From: an uncultured Roseicyclus sp.
GTDB taxonomy: Bacteria; Pseudomonadota; Alphaproteobacteria; Rhodobacterales; Rhodobacteraceae
Assembly (NCBI GenBank): GCA_947491935.1
Contig: CANLLF010000004.1
Location: 769,016-833,015, forward strand
DNA length: 64,000 nt
Direction of reading: 5' to 3'
Below are positions 24,863 through 34,242 of this stretch, in pieces. The translations under genes and the position numbers were made by a program. Within the stretch, counting starts at the first letter, position 1. The number at the start of each line of letters is the position of its first letter. The notes below the pieces were generated by a model. That model was given only the letters and a program-made list of their open reading frames with translations. It had not been told where the DNA came from and ran no database searches.

Positions 24863-25770
24863 CGTCCCTCGATCCCCGGGCCCTGCGCACCGCCTTTGGT
24901 ACGTTTATGACTGGCGTCACGGTTGTCACCACGCAGGACAAGACCGATGCCCCGCTTGGATTTACGGCGAATTCGTTCACGTCGGTTTCTCTTGATCCGC
25001 CACTGGTATTGGTCTGTCTGGCGAAGGCGTCGCAAAACCATGATGCGCTGGTCCAGGCCGAGGGCTTCGCGGTGAATGTCCTTGCGGAGACGCAAACTGA
25101 TATCTCCAACACCTTTGCCCGCCCGTCGGATGATCGTTTCGCTGGCGTGGCCTGGCGTAGAGGCCCGCGGGGATCCCCAGTAATCAGTGGAGTTTCGGCC
25201 TGGTTCGATTGTGCAATGCATGACACCGTGGATGCCGGAGATCATGTGATCTTGATTGGCGAAGTCAAAGCCTTCGATAGCTCGCCAAGCCCCGGCCTGG
25301 GATATGTGCGTGGCGTTTATGTCGTGCCGTCCACGTCAACGGACGCCCTGAAGACCAGCGCAAACCTGGTCATTTCAGCCGTGATCGTTCACGACGACGC
25401 CGTCCTCTTGGTGGATGACGGGATCGGCGGCCTCACCTTGCCGCAAACCATCGTCGGCACCGCAGAATTGCCGTCTTCCGCCTTGAATCGATTGATCGCA
25501 TCAACGGGGCTGACGGCCGAACCGGGCTTCATCTATTCGGTCTTTGAGGACACAGGTCTTGAACGCCAGCACATCGCATTTTTGTGTCAATCCGCGGGCG
25601 GAATACCGCACGCCTCAGGCTTTGTTCCAATCTGCAAACACGCCTTTGACGATGTGTCTGATCCGGCCATCTTGACCATGTTGGAGCGTTACGCGGCAGA
25701 GGCGCGTATCGGCGCTTTTGGTATCTATTACGGCAATCAACGAGGCGGCGAAGTCCGCACGATCGTCTGA
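24859..25770 (+). CDS. Flavin reductase domain protein with C-terminal Nudix-like extension
   Basis: A 303-residue protein, nearly twice the usual ~170. Residues 1-160 are a flavin reductase-like domain (TGVTVVTTQDK, LGFTANSFTSVSLDPPLVLV), which supplies reduced FMN to partner monooxygenases. Residues ~168-300 (LVISAVIVHDDAVLLVDDG and so on) look like a Nudix-type fold but lack a GX5EX7REUXEEXGU box, so hydrolysis is unlikely. It starts after AAAGGAG and is followed 18 bases later by the luciferase-like gene, its probable partner. Confidence 0.83.
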   Translation: MTSLDPRALRTAFGTFMTGVTVVTTQDKTDAPLGFTANSFTSVSLDPPLVLVCLAKASQNHDALVQAEGFAVNVLAETQTDISNTFARPSDDRFAGVAWRRGPRGSPVISGVSAWFDCAMHDTVDAGDHVILIGEVKAFDSSPSPGLGYVRGVYVVPSTSTDALKTSANLVISAVIVHDDAVLLVDDGIGGLTLPQTIVGTAELPSSALNRLIASTGLTAEPGFIYSVFEDTGLERQHIAFLCQSAGGIPHASGFVPICKHAFDDVSDPAILTMLERYAAEARIGAFGIYYGNQRGGEVRTIV

Positions 25771-25788
25771 AAACGGAGGTCAGACCAC

Positions 25789-26826
25789 ATGCGCTTTTCG
25801 CTGTTCGTCCATATGGAACGCACGTCGCCGAATCAGGATCAGAAGGAGCTGTACGACAACTTTGTCGCGCTGGCCAGAATTGCAGATGGCGGCGGAATGC
25901 ATGCCGTCTGGACGGGCGAACATCACGGGATGGATTTCACCATCGCGCCCAATCCCTTCCTGAACCTGGTTGATCTGGCACGGCATACGAAAAACGTTCG
26001 TTTGGGCACGGGAACCATCATAGCACCCTTTTGGCATCCCATCCGGCTGGCCGGTGAGGCCGCAATGGCCGATATGATCGTTGACGGCCGTCTTGATCTG
26101 GGGATCGCGCGGGGCGCTTACAGCTACGAATATGAACGTATGGTTCCCGGTATGGACGCGTGGGATGCAGGGCAGCGTATGCGCGAATTGATCCCTGCCC
26201 TGCAGGGGCTTTGGAAAGGGGATTATACCCAAGAAGGGACCTATCATTCCTTCCCGCCAACGACCTCCTCGCCCAAACCGTTGCAACGCGGGGGGCCGCC
26301 GATCTGGGTTGCGGCCCGCGACCCCAACAGCCATGAATTTGCGGTGTCAAACGGATGCCAAGTGCAGGTGACCCCCCTCTGGCAGGGGGACGTGGAAATT
26401 ACGAAGCTGATGGAGACATTCAATGCGGCCTGCGCAAAGTTTCCAGATGTGTCCCGCCCGGAAATCATGTTGTTGAACCACACCTACATTGCCGAGGACG
26501 AGGCAGACATTCGGCAAGCGGCCGACGAGATCAACAGGTTCTACTGCTACTTTGGCGCTTGGTTCAAAAACGAACGCCCCGTGTCACAGGGGCTGATAAT
26601 GCCGCTGACAGAAGAAGAGATTGCCGCACATCCCTTCTACACCCCGGACAACATGATCCGGGACAATGTGATCGCGACAGCGGATCAGGCCATCGATCGT
26701 ATCAAAACATACGAAGCGCTTGGCTATGACGAATATGCATTCTGGATCGACAGCGGCATGAGCTTCGAGCGCAAGAAGGCCTCGCTTGAACGTTTCATCA
26801 AAGACGTGATGCCGGCCTTTGCCTGA
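25789..26826 (+). CDS. LLM class flavin-dependent monooxygenase
   Basis: A 345-residue luciferase-like oxygenase using reduced flavin. MRFSLFVHMERTSPNQDQ opens the barrel; VRLGTGTIIAPFWHPIRLAG and GRLDLGIARGAY are conserved in bacterial luciferase relatives. GGAGG precedes the ATG. It is preceded by its presumed flavin reductase and followed by an aldehyde dehydrogenase; such oxygenases often yield aldehydes, so the three steps fit a chain. The organic substrate is unknown. Confidence 0.92.
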   Translation: MRFSLFVHMERTSPNQDQKELYDNFVALARIADGGGMHAVWTGEHHGMDFTIAPNPFLNLVDLARHTKNVRLGTGTIIAPFWHPIRLAGEAAMADMIVDGRLDLGIARGAYSYEYERMVPGMDAWDAGQRMRELIPALQGLWKGDYTQEGTYHSFPPTTSSPKPLQRGGPPIWVAARDPNSHEFAVSNGCQVQVTPLWQGDVEITKLMETFNAACAKFPDVSRPEIMLLNHTYIAEDEADIRQAADEINRFYCYFGAWFKNERPVSQGLIMPLTEEEIAAHPFYTPDNMIRDNVIATADQAIDRIKTYEALGYDEYAFWIDSGMSFERKKASLERFIKDVMPAFA

Positions 26827-26836
26827 GGGGAAGATG

Positions 26837-28303
26837 ATGCAGACGTTTCAGCACTATATCGGCGGGCAGTTCCTGGACGGGGCGGCTGTGTTCGACAGCA
26901 TTGACCCCGCGACGAACACGGTTTGGGCAAAAATGCCAGAGGCGCGGCGCGACGATGTGAATGCGGCAGTGGCCGCTGCCAAGGCGGCGTTCTACTCTGA
27001 GGATTGGGCGGGGATGACCGCCTCCGGTCGTGGCAAACTGCTGCTGAAACTGGCGAACCTGATTTCCGAGAACGCCTTGAGACTGGCCGAGTTGGAAACC
27101 CGCGATACCGGCAAGATCATTCGTGAAACTTCTGCCCAGATTTCCTATGTGGCCGAATATTACCGCTACTACGCGGGGCTTGCCGACAAGATCGAAGGCG
27201 CCCATCTGCCCATCGACAAACCAGATATGGAGGTCTGGCTTCGTCGGGAACCGGTTGGGGTTGTGGCCGCCGTGGTGCCGTGGAATTCGCAGCTTTTCCT
27301 GTCGGCCGTCAAGATTGGCCCGGCGCTGGCGGCGGGCTGTACGGTTGTTCTCAAAGCCTCCGAAGCCGGCCCCGCTCCCATGCTTGAATTTGCGCGCATC
27401 TTTGATCAGGCGGGTTTTCCGGCGGGCGTTCTGAATGTCATCACGGGCTTTGGGCACGAATGCGGCGCGGTCCTGACCAGCCACGCGGACGTGGACCATG
27501 TCGCCTTTACCGGAGGGCCGGAAACCGCGCGGCACATCGTGCGCAATTCCGCTGAAAATCTGGCGTCGACATCGCTTGAGCTTGGGGGGAAGTCGCCGTT
27601 TATCGTGTTCGAGGATGCTGACATCGAGAGCGCTGTAAACGCGCAGGTCTCGGGCATCTTCGCGGCAACCGGGCAGAGCTGTGTCGCCGGATCGCGTCTG
27701 ATCATATCGAACCAGATCAAGGACGCTTTCCTGGACCGTCTGAAGGAAAAGGCCGAAGCGGTCGTCATCGGCGCACCCCACGACATGAAAACGGAAGTGG
27801 GCCCTTTGTGTACCATGGCGCAAATCCACACGGCGTCGGATCTGATTGCCGCCTCAGCAGCTGTGGGCGCTAAGGTTATCACCGGTGGCTTGCCCATGGA
27901 ACGCGAAGGGAATTACTTCCCACCAACGATCATTGATTGTTCCGACGCCCCCGATGCGCCGTGCCTGACCAACGAATTCTTTGGCCCCGTCCTTTCGGTC
28001 CTCAGCTTTGATACCGAGGCAGAGGCCCTTGAGATCGCAAACAATACCGCTTTTGGGTTGGCGTCCGGGGTGTTCACCAAAGACCTGACGCGCGCGCACC
28101 GCATGATCCGGGGCATTCATGCTGGTATCGTCTGGGTAAACACCTACCGTGCCGTCAGCCCGATTGCGCCCTTCGGTGGACATGCGCTGTCGGGGCACGG
28201 GCGCGAGGGTGGTGTCCAGGCAGCGCTTGATTACACCAAGGTAAAGGCGGTCTGGTTGCGTACCAGCGACGATCCCATTCCCGACCCCTTCGTCATGCGA
28301 TAA
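26837..28303 (+). CDS. Aldehyde dehydrogenase (NAD(P)+-dependent)
   Basis: A 488-residue aldehyde dehydrogenase. It has the general-base Glu in LELGGKSPFIVF (about residue 247), the catalytic Cys in GQSCVAGSR (about residue 282) and the late EFFGPVLSVLSF. Start: adjacent ATGs at 26834 and 26837; the second is better spaced from AGGGG. It is the last gene of the catabolic operon and would oxidise an aldehyde to the acid. It is closest in style to the betaine-aldehyde/hydroxymuconic semialdehyde branch; the substrate is unproven. Confidence 0.93.
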   Translation: MQTFQHYIGGQFLDGAAVFDSIDPATNTVWAKMPEARRDDVNAAVAAAKAAFYSEDWAGMTASGRGKLLLKLANLISENALRLAELETRDTGKIIRETSAQISYVAEYYRYYAGLADKIEGAHLPIDKPDMEVWLRREPVGVVAAVVPWNSQLFLSAVKIGPALAAGCTVVLKASEAGPAPMLEFARIFDQAGFPAGVLNVITGFGHECGAVLTSHADVDHVAFTGGPETARHIVRNSAENLASTSLELGGKSPFIVFEDADIESAVNAQVSGIFAATGQSCVAGSRLIISNQIKDAFLDRLKEKAEAVVIGAPHDMKTEVGPLCTMAQIHTASDLIAASAAVGAKVITGGLPMEREGNYFPPTIIDCSDAPDAPCLTNEFFGPVLSVLSFDTEAEALEIANNTAFGLASGVFTKDLTRAHRMIRGIHAGIVWVNTYRAVSPIAPFGGHALSGHGREGGVQAALDYTKVKAVWLRTSDDPIPDPFVMR

Positions 28304-28626
28304 CCCAGCAGATTGTTGAACCTCGTTGGGCTAGCGCGCTCTGACGGCTTGATTTCGGAAACAGTCAGTGGGCGACGGCGTCGAGAAACTGCCTGATCCG
28401 CTGACATTTTTCCATGATGCTCTGCGTCGTGTACTGGGCAACATCGAAGATTGAAGTCAGACACGCGACATCCGTTTGCCTGCGGGGCCACCCTTCACTC
28501 AACGCTCCAAGATGGCCGGTGCAGTTTGCCAGTATTCCACCCGACCTTTGATGGAAAAGCCTTAAAATCGCCCGGAAAGTCATTATAGTTGCCGGACAAT
28601 AAAGAAGCATATCGAAGGGACGTTTG
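28304..28626. other. Intergenic region without a gene
   Basis: Between the catabolic operon and the AAA+ cluster. I see no conserved reading frame and no convincing terminator. The AT-richer last 60 bases (AAGTCATTATAGTTGCC) probably hold the promoter of the following operon, but no clear -35/-10 pair is found. Confidence 0.4.
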
Positions 28627-29703
28627 ATGGCCGATCTGGATGCGCAGGTAAAAGAATCGCAGGCTCAAGTAAGCGAGGCGCAAGCCAAGATCGCTGAGCT
28701 GACCGGCAAGATCGAGGCCGCGCGCAGCAAGATCAAAGGGGGCGAGGATGCCACTTTGGACATCGAGAACGCCTCGCTGGAAGATGTCCACGCCCACACC
28801 AAGGTCATGGATGCAAACATCGCCGAATTGATTATGGGGCTGGACGATATCACCTCTGCCTTCTCCAAAGACTTCGACGAGATGCGCTCCAAAACCGGTT
28901 GGGAGAGTTTTGTTGGAATTTTTAGCAGGGCCAAGGCCGACAATATGCGCCAGGAGCGCGTGCGCACCGCCAGCATTGACGACAAATTGCAGGACCTGAT
29001 CAGCAAGTCCGACGTGATCGTTCAGCTGCTTGAAAGCCAGTTGGCCACGCTGGAAGAGCATAAGACCAAGGTCGGCGACAACCTGACGGAAACCCTGGAT
29101 GAGCGGGAGTTCACGGTTGGTGAGCTGGAAGCCGTGCGCGCCGAGATTCAGGCCATGGACCCAACGATCATCACGATGGAAAACAAGATCGCCAATGAAA
29201 CCGACGCCGCTGCGCGCACCAAACTGGAAACGGAGTTGGCCGATCTGAACTCGAAATATAACGAGTTGGTCCAACAAGAACAGGTGAAGCTGGCGAAGTC
29301 GCAAACGCTGGAGCGCTATATCGACAAGGGCAAAACCTGGGTCGACTCGCTTCAGAATCAGGCGGCGACTCAGATGGTGCTGATTAACAAGCTGCAAACA
29401 GACACCAAGCAGCGCGTCGTGCTCTATGATGCGCTGACCAAGTCGCTCAAGACCGCGCAGCAGCAAGACGTCGCCCACCGCATCAATGAGATCGGGGTCC
29501 AGACCGACCAAGAGGCGCAATCGGCAATGGCGGGGATCGGCGCGGCCACGAACCAGAAAATGGCCGACATGTTGGAATCCCATGAAGACCACATGGTCTT
29601 TGCACGCGATGTGTTGGAGGCCAAGGCCAAGGCGGACGAACGCTTTGCCCGTCGCTTCGCCCAGATCATCGAAAAGCACGACAAGAACCTCTACGGGGGG
29701 TGA
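28627..29703 (+). CDS. Long coiled-coil protein, possibly TelA-like; AAA+ cluster gene 1
   Basis: A 358-residue protein that is almost entirely helical and charged: LDAQVKESQAQVSEAQAKIA at the start, LEAVRAEIQAMDP mid-protein and AKADERFARRFAQIIEKHDK at the end. There is no signal peptide or membrane segment. The arrangement (SKTGWESFVGIFSRAK, then a long helical core with LINKLQTDTKQRVVLYDAL) loosely recalls TelA/toxic-anion-resistance proteins, but this is only a visual impression. GAAGGGACG precedes the ATG. It starts a six-gene co-directional set with a AAA+ ATPase. Function unknown. Confidence 0.8.
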   Translation: MADLDAQVKESQAQVSEAQAKIAELTGKIEAARSKIKGGEDATLDIENASLEDVHAHTKVMDANIAELIMGLDDITSAFSKDFDEMRSKTGWESFVGIFSRAKADNMRQERVRTASIDDKLQDLISKSDVIVQLLESQLATLEEHKTKVGDNLTETLDEREFTVGELEAVRAEIQAMDPTIITMENKIANETDAAARTKLETELADLNSKYNELVQQEQVKLAKSQTLERYIDKGKTWVDSLQNQAATQMVLINKLQTDTKQRVVLYDALTKSLKTAQQQDVAHRINEIGVQTDQEAQSAMAGIGAATNQKMADMLESHEDHMVFARDVLEAKAKADERFARRFAQIIEKHDKNLYGG

Positions 29704-29780
29704 GTGACGCGCACTGCCCCTTGTCGGCGCGCCGTCGGTTCGCGGGTGCCGACCAGCCTCATTTAGGAAGGAGTTAGAAT

Positions 29781-30902
29781 TTGGCTGTTGATCCGTCGCG
29801 CACCCATGTTGGCTTGTCCGATCTGTTCGCGTCCCGACGGTATTTTGCCAAGTTCGAGAAGATCATTGCGTATCTTCCGCGCGTCGCTGCGACGATGAAG
29901 TCGGACGGTGCACTGAACGACGGCGAATTGGATATCCTCTCCTCCTATGTTCAGGGCATCGCCTATTCCTTTCACGCGCTGTCGATGAAGTATCTGCTCG
30001 TGGGTCGTGACACAGGGCAATTCCTCGGCGCACTGGAAATGGACACGGTCGAAAGCGGCTTTCCGGTATTCAACGAGCTGCTGATCATGGCCAGTGACGC
30101 GCAGCAAGCGAGCCGGCGATTGACGAATATGCCGAGCGTCCATCGCCTGAAGTCGCAGATGGTCGAACACATCGTGGGAGAACGTCAGATCCCGACTAAG
30201 TTGCAATTCGCCCTGTCGCAACGGCTCTATTACGAAGAATTGCAGAAAGGCCATTTGTTCTGGGCGCAGAATGATCCCGTCGCAATATGGCAGGGCACGG
30301 CTGACGGACGCGGTCGGTATCTGCTGCATTGGGCGGTTTATGACAGTCAGGTCAATCTGCCGACGATCTACCTGATGGAGCTCGATGATACGGGGCGCAC
30401 GGCCCTTCCCCGTGATGAACGACGCTGGCCCGAGGTTCAGGCCCATCTCATGGCGCAGGCCTTGGGCGGGTTGAAGCTTTTGACGATTGCCAAGGGCTTT
30501 GACGAGGCGTTCGATGACGTGCACCCCAAGCGCCTGCGCCGGTTGCATCTGGGGCCAATGTATAGCCACACCTTCACCAAGCAATCCGGCCCCATCCGTG
30601 ATGTGCTTGCTGACGCCAAGTCCCCGGCGGGGCAGGACTGGACCTTGGCCTGGACCGACGAAGTTCTGGAAAGCGAACGTGTTGTGACTGAAAAGTCCGG
30701 CTGGTTCGGCCAGGTAGAGCGCGAGATATTCGCGCTTGATCCTTTCTCGGGTCACGGCGCGGACACCGGCGCCACGCGAATGGAGCGCAGCATTATTTTG
30801 CCGGAAAGGCCGTTTCAGGTGCTGGCCGAGAAGAACCCTGCAGGCTTCGCCAGCGTGACAAAATACGTCGTCAGCCCCGATGGGCGGGTGTTTAAGAACT
30901 GA
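29781..30902 (+). CDS. Hypothetical protein, AAA+ cluster gene 2
   Basis: A 373-residue soluble protein with no family I recognise. The first ~160 residues are helical (SRRYFAKFEKIIAYLPRVAA, YVQGIAYSFHALSMKYLLVG). After that comes a strand-rich domain (GRGRYLLHWAVYDSQVNLPT, IYLMELDDTGRTALP). The start is TTG at 29781, eight bases after AAGGAG; no ATG is available before residue 39. It lies between the coiled-coil gene and the ATPase gene with normal spacing, so it is most likely part of the same complex or pathway. Confidence 0.75.
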   Translation: MAVDPSRTHVGLSDLFASRRYFAKFEKIIAYLPRVAATMKSDGALNDGELDILSSYVQGIAYSFHALSMKYLLVGRDTGQFLGALEMDTVESGFPVFNELLIMASDAQQASRRLTNMPSVHRLKSQMVEHIVGERQIPTKLQFALSQRLYYEELQKGHLFWAQNDPVAIWQGTADGRGRYLLHWAVYDSQVNLPTIYLMELDDTGRTALPRDERRWPEVQAHLMAQALGGLKLLTIAKGFDEAFDDVHPKRLRRLHLGPMYSHTFTKQSGPIRDVLADAKSPAGQDWTLAWTDEVLESERVVTEKSGWFGQVEREIFALDPFSGHGADTGATRMERSIILPERPFQVLAEKNPAGFASVTKYVVSPDGRVFKN

Positions 30903-30941
30903 AGGATACGGGGCTTCCGCGCCCATCGAACAGGAGGACGC

Positions 30942-32879
30942 ATGAGCTTGACTGCCGACACCATGGAACTGACCGAGGACGACATCGTCAAGCACTACGA
31001 CGCAGCGGTCGCGATGCTGGAAGGCTTCGACCACACGCCACGCATCGGTAAGGCGCGTGTCCATAACATGGCCACTGAGCGGTCTACTGGCGTCGGCACG
31101 CGGCGCAGGTTCCGGTCTACCACGCCTGGCTTGGTGACACGCTCGACCGCGCGACCCGAGGGAGTGCAGTTAATCGAAAGCATTCGCGCCGCCGTCAGTG
31201 ACGATCCGCTGGTCAGCCCCTTGCAGGCGACGCTCCTGCACCTGCTGCGCCGGGCGCTGGCAATATCGCTGGCCGTGGGCGAGACCTTCGCCAGTTCCAC
31301 CGGCCTGGCCGATCTACGCCGTGCCAATCTTGCAGGGTCCCTGTCAGCAGATCGCAAGACAGAATTCACCGAACTTTTGGCCGCCGAAGCGTTGGCCGTT
31401 TCCCATGTCTTCGCCAATGCGACCGCCTTCCTCCTCGGGCCGCATGCCAGCGACACGACTGTTGAAGTGGGTGAGGTGGAAGAAATCTTGACCGATAACT
31501 CGCAACTGGCGCTTCATGGCTGCCTGTGGGAGTTGGATCAGGATATTGCTGTCCATGCGGGCGACGACGCTCAGCTGGTTGCAACCGTCATGGCCTTCGC
31601 GGAGCAGGTTATGGAAAAGGTCGCGCTTCGCGCCCAGAATGCAGGCCGTCTTGCGCCCTTCACAGGTGCAAGTTGGCGCGTTGAAGCCGACAAGCTGACC
31701 ATCCGTGGGTTTGAACCGGCCAGTAGCGCCAAATCCTCGACACTGACGATGACCTTTAAGCAGCCGCACGAGGTCGTCGGTAACCACATCGCGAAGTACC
31801 AAGCACTCAAGCTCAGCAAGATGTTGATGGCGTATGATTTCGACCGACGCCTGAACCCGTTCGCGGAGCTGGGCGGATTCATTTTCACCTTCATGGGGGA
31901 TGGCAAGCCCGGCACAGGGAAAACCACGCTGATCCAGATGATGGCGGGCCTGATCCATGGCTATTGCGAGACGGCGGGCTACCCGTTTCGCTACCAGAAC
32001 CTCAGCACTGACAACATCGATAGCTACCAGGGTAAGTCCGGCCAGAACGCCAAGGCGTTCATCAACAACATTATCGACCCGTCCGTGATCGGCTTTGGCA
32101 CGATTGACGATATCGACCAATTGGCGGGCAAACGCGGCGACAGGCAGTCCTCGGCCGGGCAGTTGGAAATCACCGCCGTGCTGATGGAAAGCTTTGCAGG
32201 TGCAAATACGGTCGTGCGTGGCAATTGCACCTTCGGGATGTTCTCGAACTACCCGGAAAATGTCGACGATGCCTTGCGGCAACGGGCGGGCGCGCGCTTC
32301 TTGGTTGATGGGCCGATCACGCGCGACGACTATATCGACATCCTGAGCCTTCTGATGGGCAAGAACCACGATATACCCCTGGGCGATCACGAAGTTTTTG
32401 CCGCCCAAGAGATCAAGAAAGCCGTGGCGGCCTCATTCGAAAGCCACGCGCGCCCCCATGAAGAAGGGCTGATGAAGGTTTTTGACAAAGTCGATCAGAC
32501 CGTCGGAAAGCTCGACACCATTGCCAAGCTTGGCACCTATCTGAAGGCCATTCAGGAGGCTGATGAACGTTTTACGGGCCGGGCGATCAAGAACATCACC
32601 GACGCCGTGAAAGTGCGTGCCATGGACTTTGAGTTGCCGGATGAGTGGATGGAGAAGCCTGATCTGTTCCTCTTCAAGGACTACGACACCAAGCTCGGGA
32701 TGATCAAAGATCTGCGTCAGCCCATCACCGTCGACATGGTGATCCAGGAGATCAACCGTTACGCCGATAGCGAATTCCGCTACGCCGACAAATCCGACGA
32801 AGTTGCGATTGCGGATGCGGTGCGCGATATGCAGCGGATGGAAGAGGCCAAACGGCGTTATCTGGAGCGGCAGGGATGA
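30942..32879 (+). CDS. AAA+ ATPase, AAA+ cluster gene 3
   Basis: A 645-residue ATPase. Residues 1-~290 form a helical amino-terminal domain of unknown type. Walker A GKPGTGKTTLIQ is near residues 318-330, Walker B-like VIGFGTIDDIDQL near 382-394, a sensor-1 Asn in FSNYPENVDDALRQRAGARF and candidate arginine finger in the same stretch near residue 440. The carboxyl part is helical with a charged end. GGAGGACGC precedes the ATG. The Walker B acidic pair (DD) and sensor suggest an active remodelling ATPase. The target is unknown; neighbours are the obvious candidates. Confidence 0.88.
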   Translation: MSLTADTMELTEDDIVKHYDAAVAMLEGFDHTPRIGKARVHNMATERSTGVGTRRRFRSTTPGLVTRSTARPEGVQLIESIRAAVSDDPLVSPLQATLLHLLRRALAISLAVGETFASSTGLADLRRANLAGSLSADRKTEFTELLAAEALAVSHVFANATAFLLGPHASDTTVEVGEVEEILTDNSQLALHGCLWELDQDIAVHAGDDAQLVATVMAFAEQVMEKVALRAQNAGRLAPFTGASWRVEADKLTIRGFEPASSAKSSTLTMTFKQPHEVVGNHIAKYQALKLSKMLMAYDFDRRLNPFAELGGFIFTFMGDGKPGTGKTTLIQMMAGLIHGYCETAGYPFRYQNLSTDNIDSYQGKSGQNAKAFINNIIDPSVIGFGTIDDIDQLAGKRGDRQSSAGQLEITAVLMESFAGANTVVRGNCTFGMFSNYPENVDDALRQRAGARFLVDGPITRDDYIDILSLLMGKNHDIPLGDHEVFAAQEIKKAVAASFESHARPHEEGLMKVFDKVDQTVGKLDTIAKLGTYLKAIQEADERFTGRAIKNITDAVKVRAMDFELPDEWMEKPDLFLFKDYDTKLGMIKDLRQPITVDMVIQEINRYADSEFRYADKSDEVAIADAVRDMQRMEEAKRRYLERQG

Positions 32880-32923
32880 TCAGGCGCATGCCCCAGCATG
32901 TCCTATGGACGTTGGCGCGATGA
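32876..32923 (+). CDS. 15-codon bridging minicistron (possible translational coupler)
   Basis: The ATG of MIRRMPQHVLWTLAR overlaps the ATPase stop (ATGA at 32876-32879), and its own TGA overlaps the ATG of the next gene (32920-32923). The next gene has no evident ribosome-binding site, so re-initiation through this short frame could couple both. It could also be chance. Confidence 0.3.
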   Translation: MIRRMPQHVLWTLAR

Positions 32924-34227
32924 ACCGCCTGATCTCATCCGGCCTGATGTTCGGCAACCTGTTCCACGTCGCCTCGCCGGCATTGGTCGAACGCTACAAC
33001 CGCGCCTTGGTTCACCTGACAGGTAAGCAGACAGCGCTGGCGGATTTCTACATCGACATTTCAGGGTATTCACCCGAAATCGGGTTCGAGTTGGAAGATC
33101 CCCTTTACCTGAACCATGATGGGGTGAACCGTCAGTTCATCCTTTTGTCCACCGCCCAGAAATATGCGCCCTTGCTTGAAGCAAAATTCTCAACCTGTCG
33201 CGGTATCCTGCGTCAGTTCATTTCGGAGAATGAGGCGGCCCTGTTCGCTTTGACCGCCCGGGATGCGGTGGCGGGCGAGCTGGTCAATTCTGTCTTCAAT
33301 CTGTCGGATCCCGCGCGGCTTCTTGATATTCGGCGCATCACGATCGAGGCCGATACCACCGGCGGCGCGATCCGTCAGGCCGCCAAACTCGACGCCAAAG
33401 TTAACCGCTTCCTAAACGAGGAAGACGCCTGGTTCGATGACGTGTTGATCGCCGAGATGATTGAGTTGGCCGAGGAGACAGGCGACATCGTCCGTAACCC
33501 GGTACACCTCAAAGGCATGAGCTTCGAGCAGGGCAACTTCTGGACGGCACATTACGGCGGCGCGTATCTTTTCCAGGACGTGAAACATCCCGCAATTTTG
33601 ACATCCGGCGACAAGGCTTCATTCAACGCGGTCGATGTCGAGCATGTTTTCGACATGACGCAACGCAGCCACATCGCACGGTTTCTGGACCTCAATGGCC
33701 TTGTGGAGCCCATCGTCAAAGCCCGCAGTGTCGACTCCAGCGCAGTACTGCGTCAGAAGATGGACTTCATTCTGGTCGACGCCTTGGCCGATGCGGATAT
33801 TGCCCTAAAGGGCCGTTCGCGCGGCGAGATGCGCAGGCTCGCACGCGATCATATCGGTCAATTGCCTGAGGAGTTTCACGCCCTCGCGGCGCTTCTGAAT
33901 TGGGCTGAAGGTGGTGGGGCGTGGCCGAGCATCACCTCGGACAACCCGGTCTACTTCTACACATTACGTGCCGCTGACCACAAAGACGCGGAGCTTGTGA
34001 ATATGTTGCTCGCCGAATTGACGACCCGGGATTTTCGGCAGCTCTTCATTTGCCACAAGCCCCTGTTTTACGAGAAATTCGCTGATTTCTCGGACGCAAA
34101 GAAGGATTATGTGGTCGAATTTCTACGGAATGAATACCAGACGGATAAGGCAGGCGCGCGCACTGCGCTGTTTGGTCATGAACCGTCAATGGAAGAAGAG
34201 GTGCGGCGTGTTGGACCGTGGGGCTGA
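32920..34227 (+). CDS. Hypothetical protein (possibly DUF6638 family), AAA+ cluster gene 4
   Basis: A 435-residue soluble protein starting MNRLISSGLMFGNLFHVASP. I associate this opening with the Rhodobacterales family named DUF6638, from memory and not verified. It has no known catalytic motif. It contains LALLTHH-free helical stretches and an acidic segment FLNEEDAWFDDVLIAEMIEL; the sequence HLKGMSFEQGNFWTAHYGG is a conspicuous aromatic patch. Alternative in-frame start at 32905. It follows the ATPase directly and precedes two membrane proteins, so it may link the ATPase to the membrane. Confidence 0.75.
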   Translation: MNRLISSGLMFGNLFHVASPALVERYNRALVHLTGKQTALADFYIDISGYSPEIGFELEDPLYLNHDGVNRQFILLSTAQKYAPLLEAKFSTCRGILRQFISENEAALFALTARDAVAGELVNSVFNLSDPARLLDIRRITIEADTTGGAIRQAAKLDAKVNRFLNEEDAWFDDVLIAEMIELAEETGDIVRNPVHLKGMSFEQGNFWTAHYGGAYLFQDVKHPAILTSGDKASFNAVDVEHVFDMTQRSHIARFLDLNGLVEPIVKARSVDSSAVLRQKMDFILVDALADADIALKGRSRGEMRRLARDHIGQLPEEFHALAALLNWAEGGGAWPSITSDNPVYFYTLRAADHKDAELVNMLLAELTTRDFRQLFICHKPLFYEKFADFSDAKKDYVVEFLRNEYQTDKAGARTALFGHEPSMEEEVRRVGPWG

Positions 34228-34242
34228 AAAGGAGAGGCCGTC

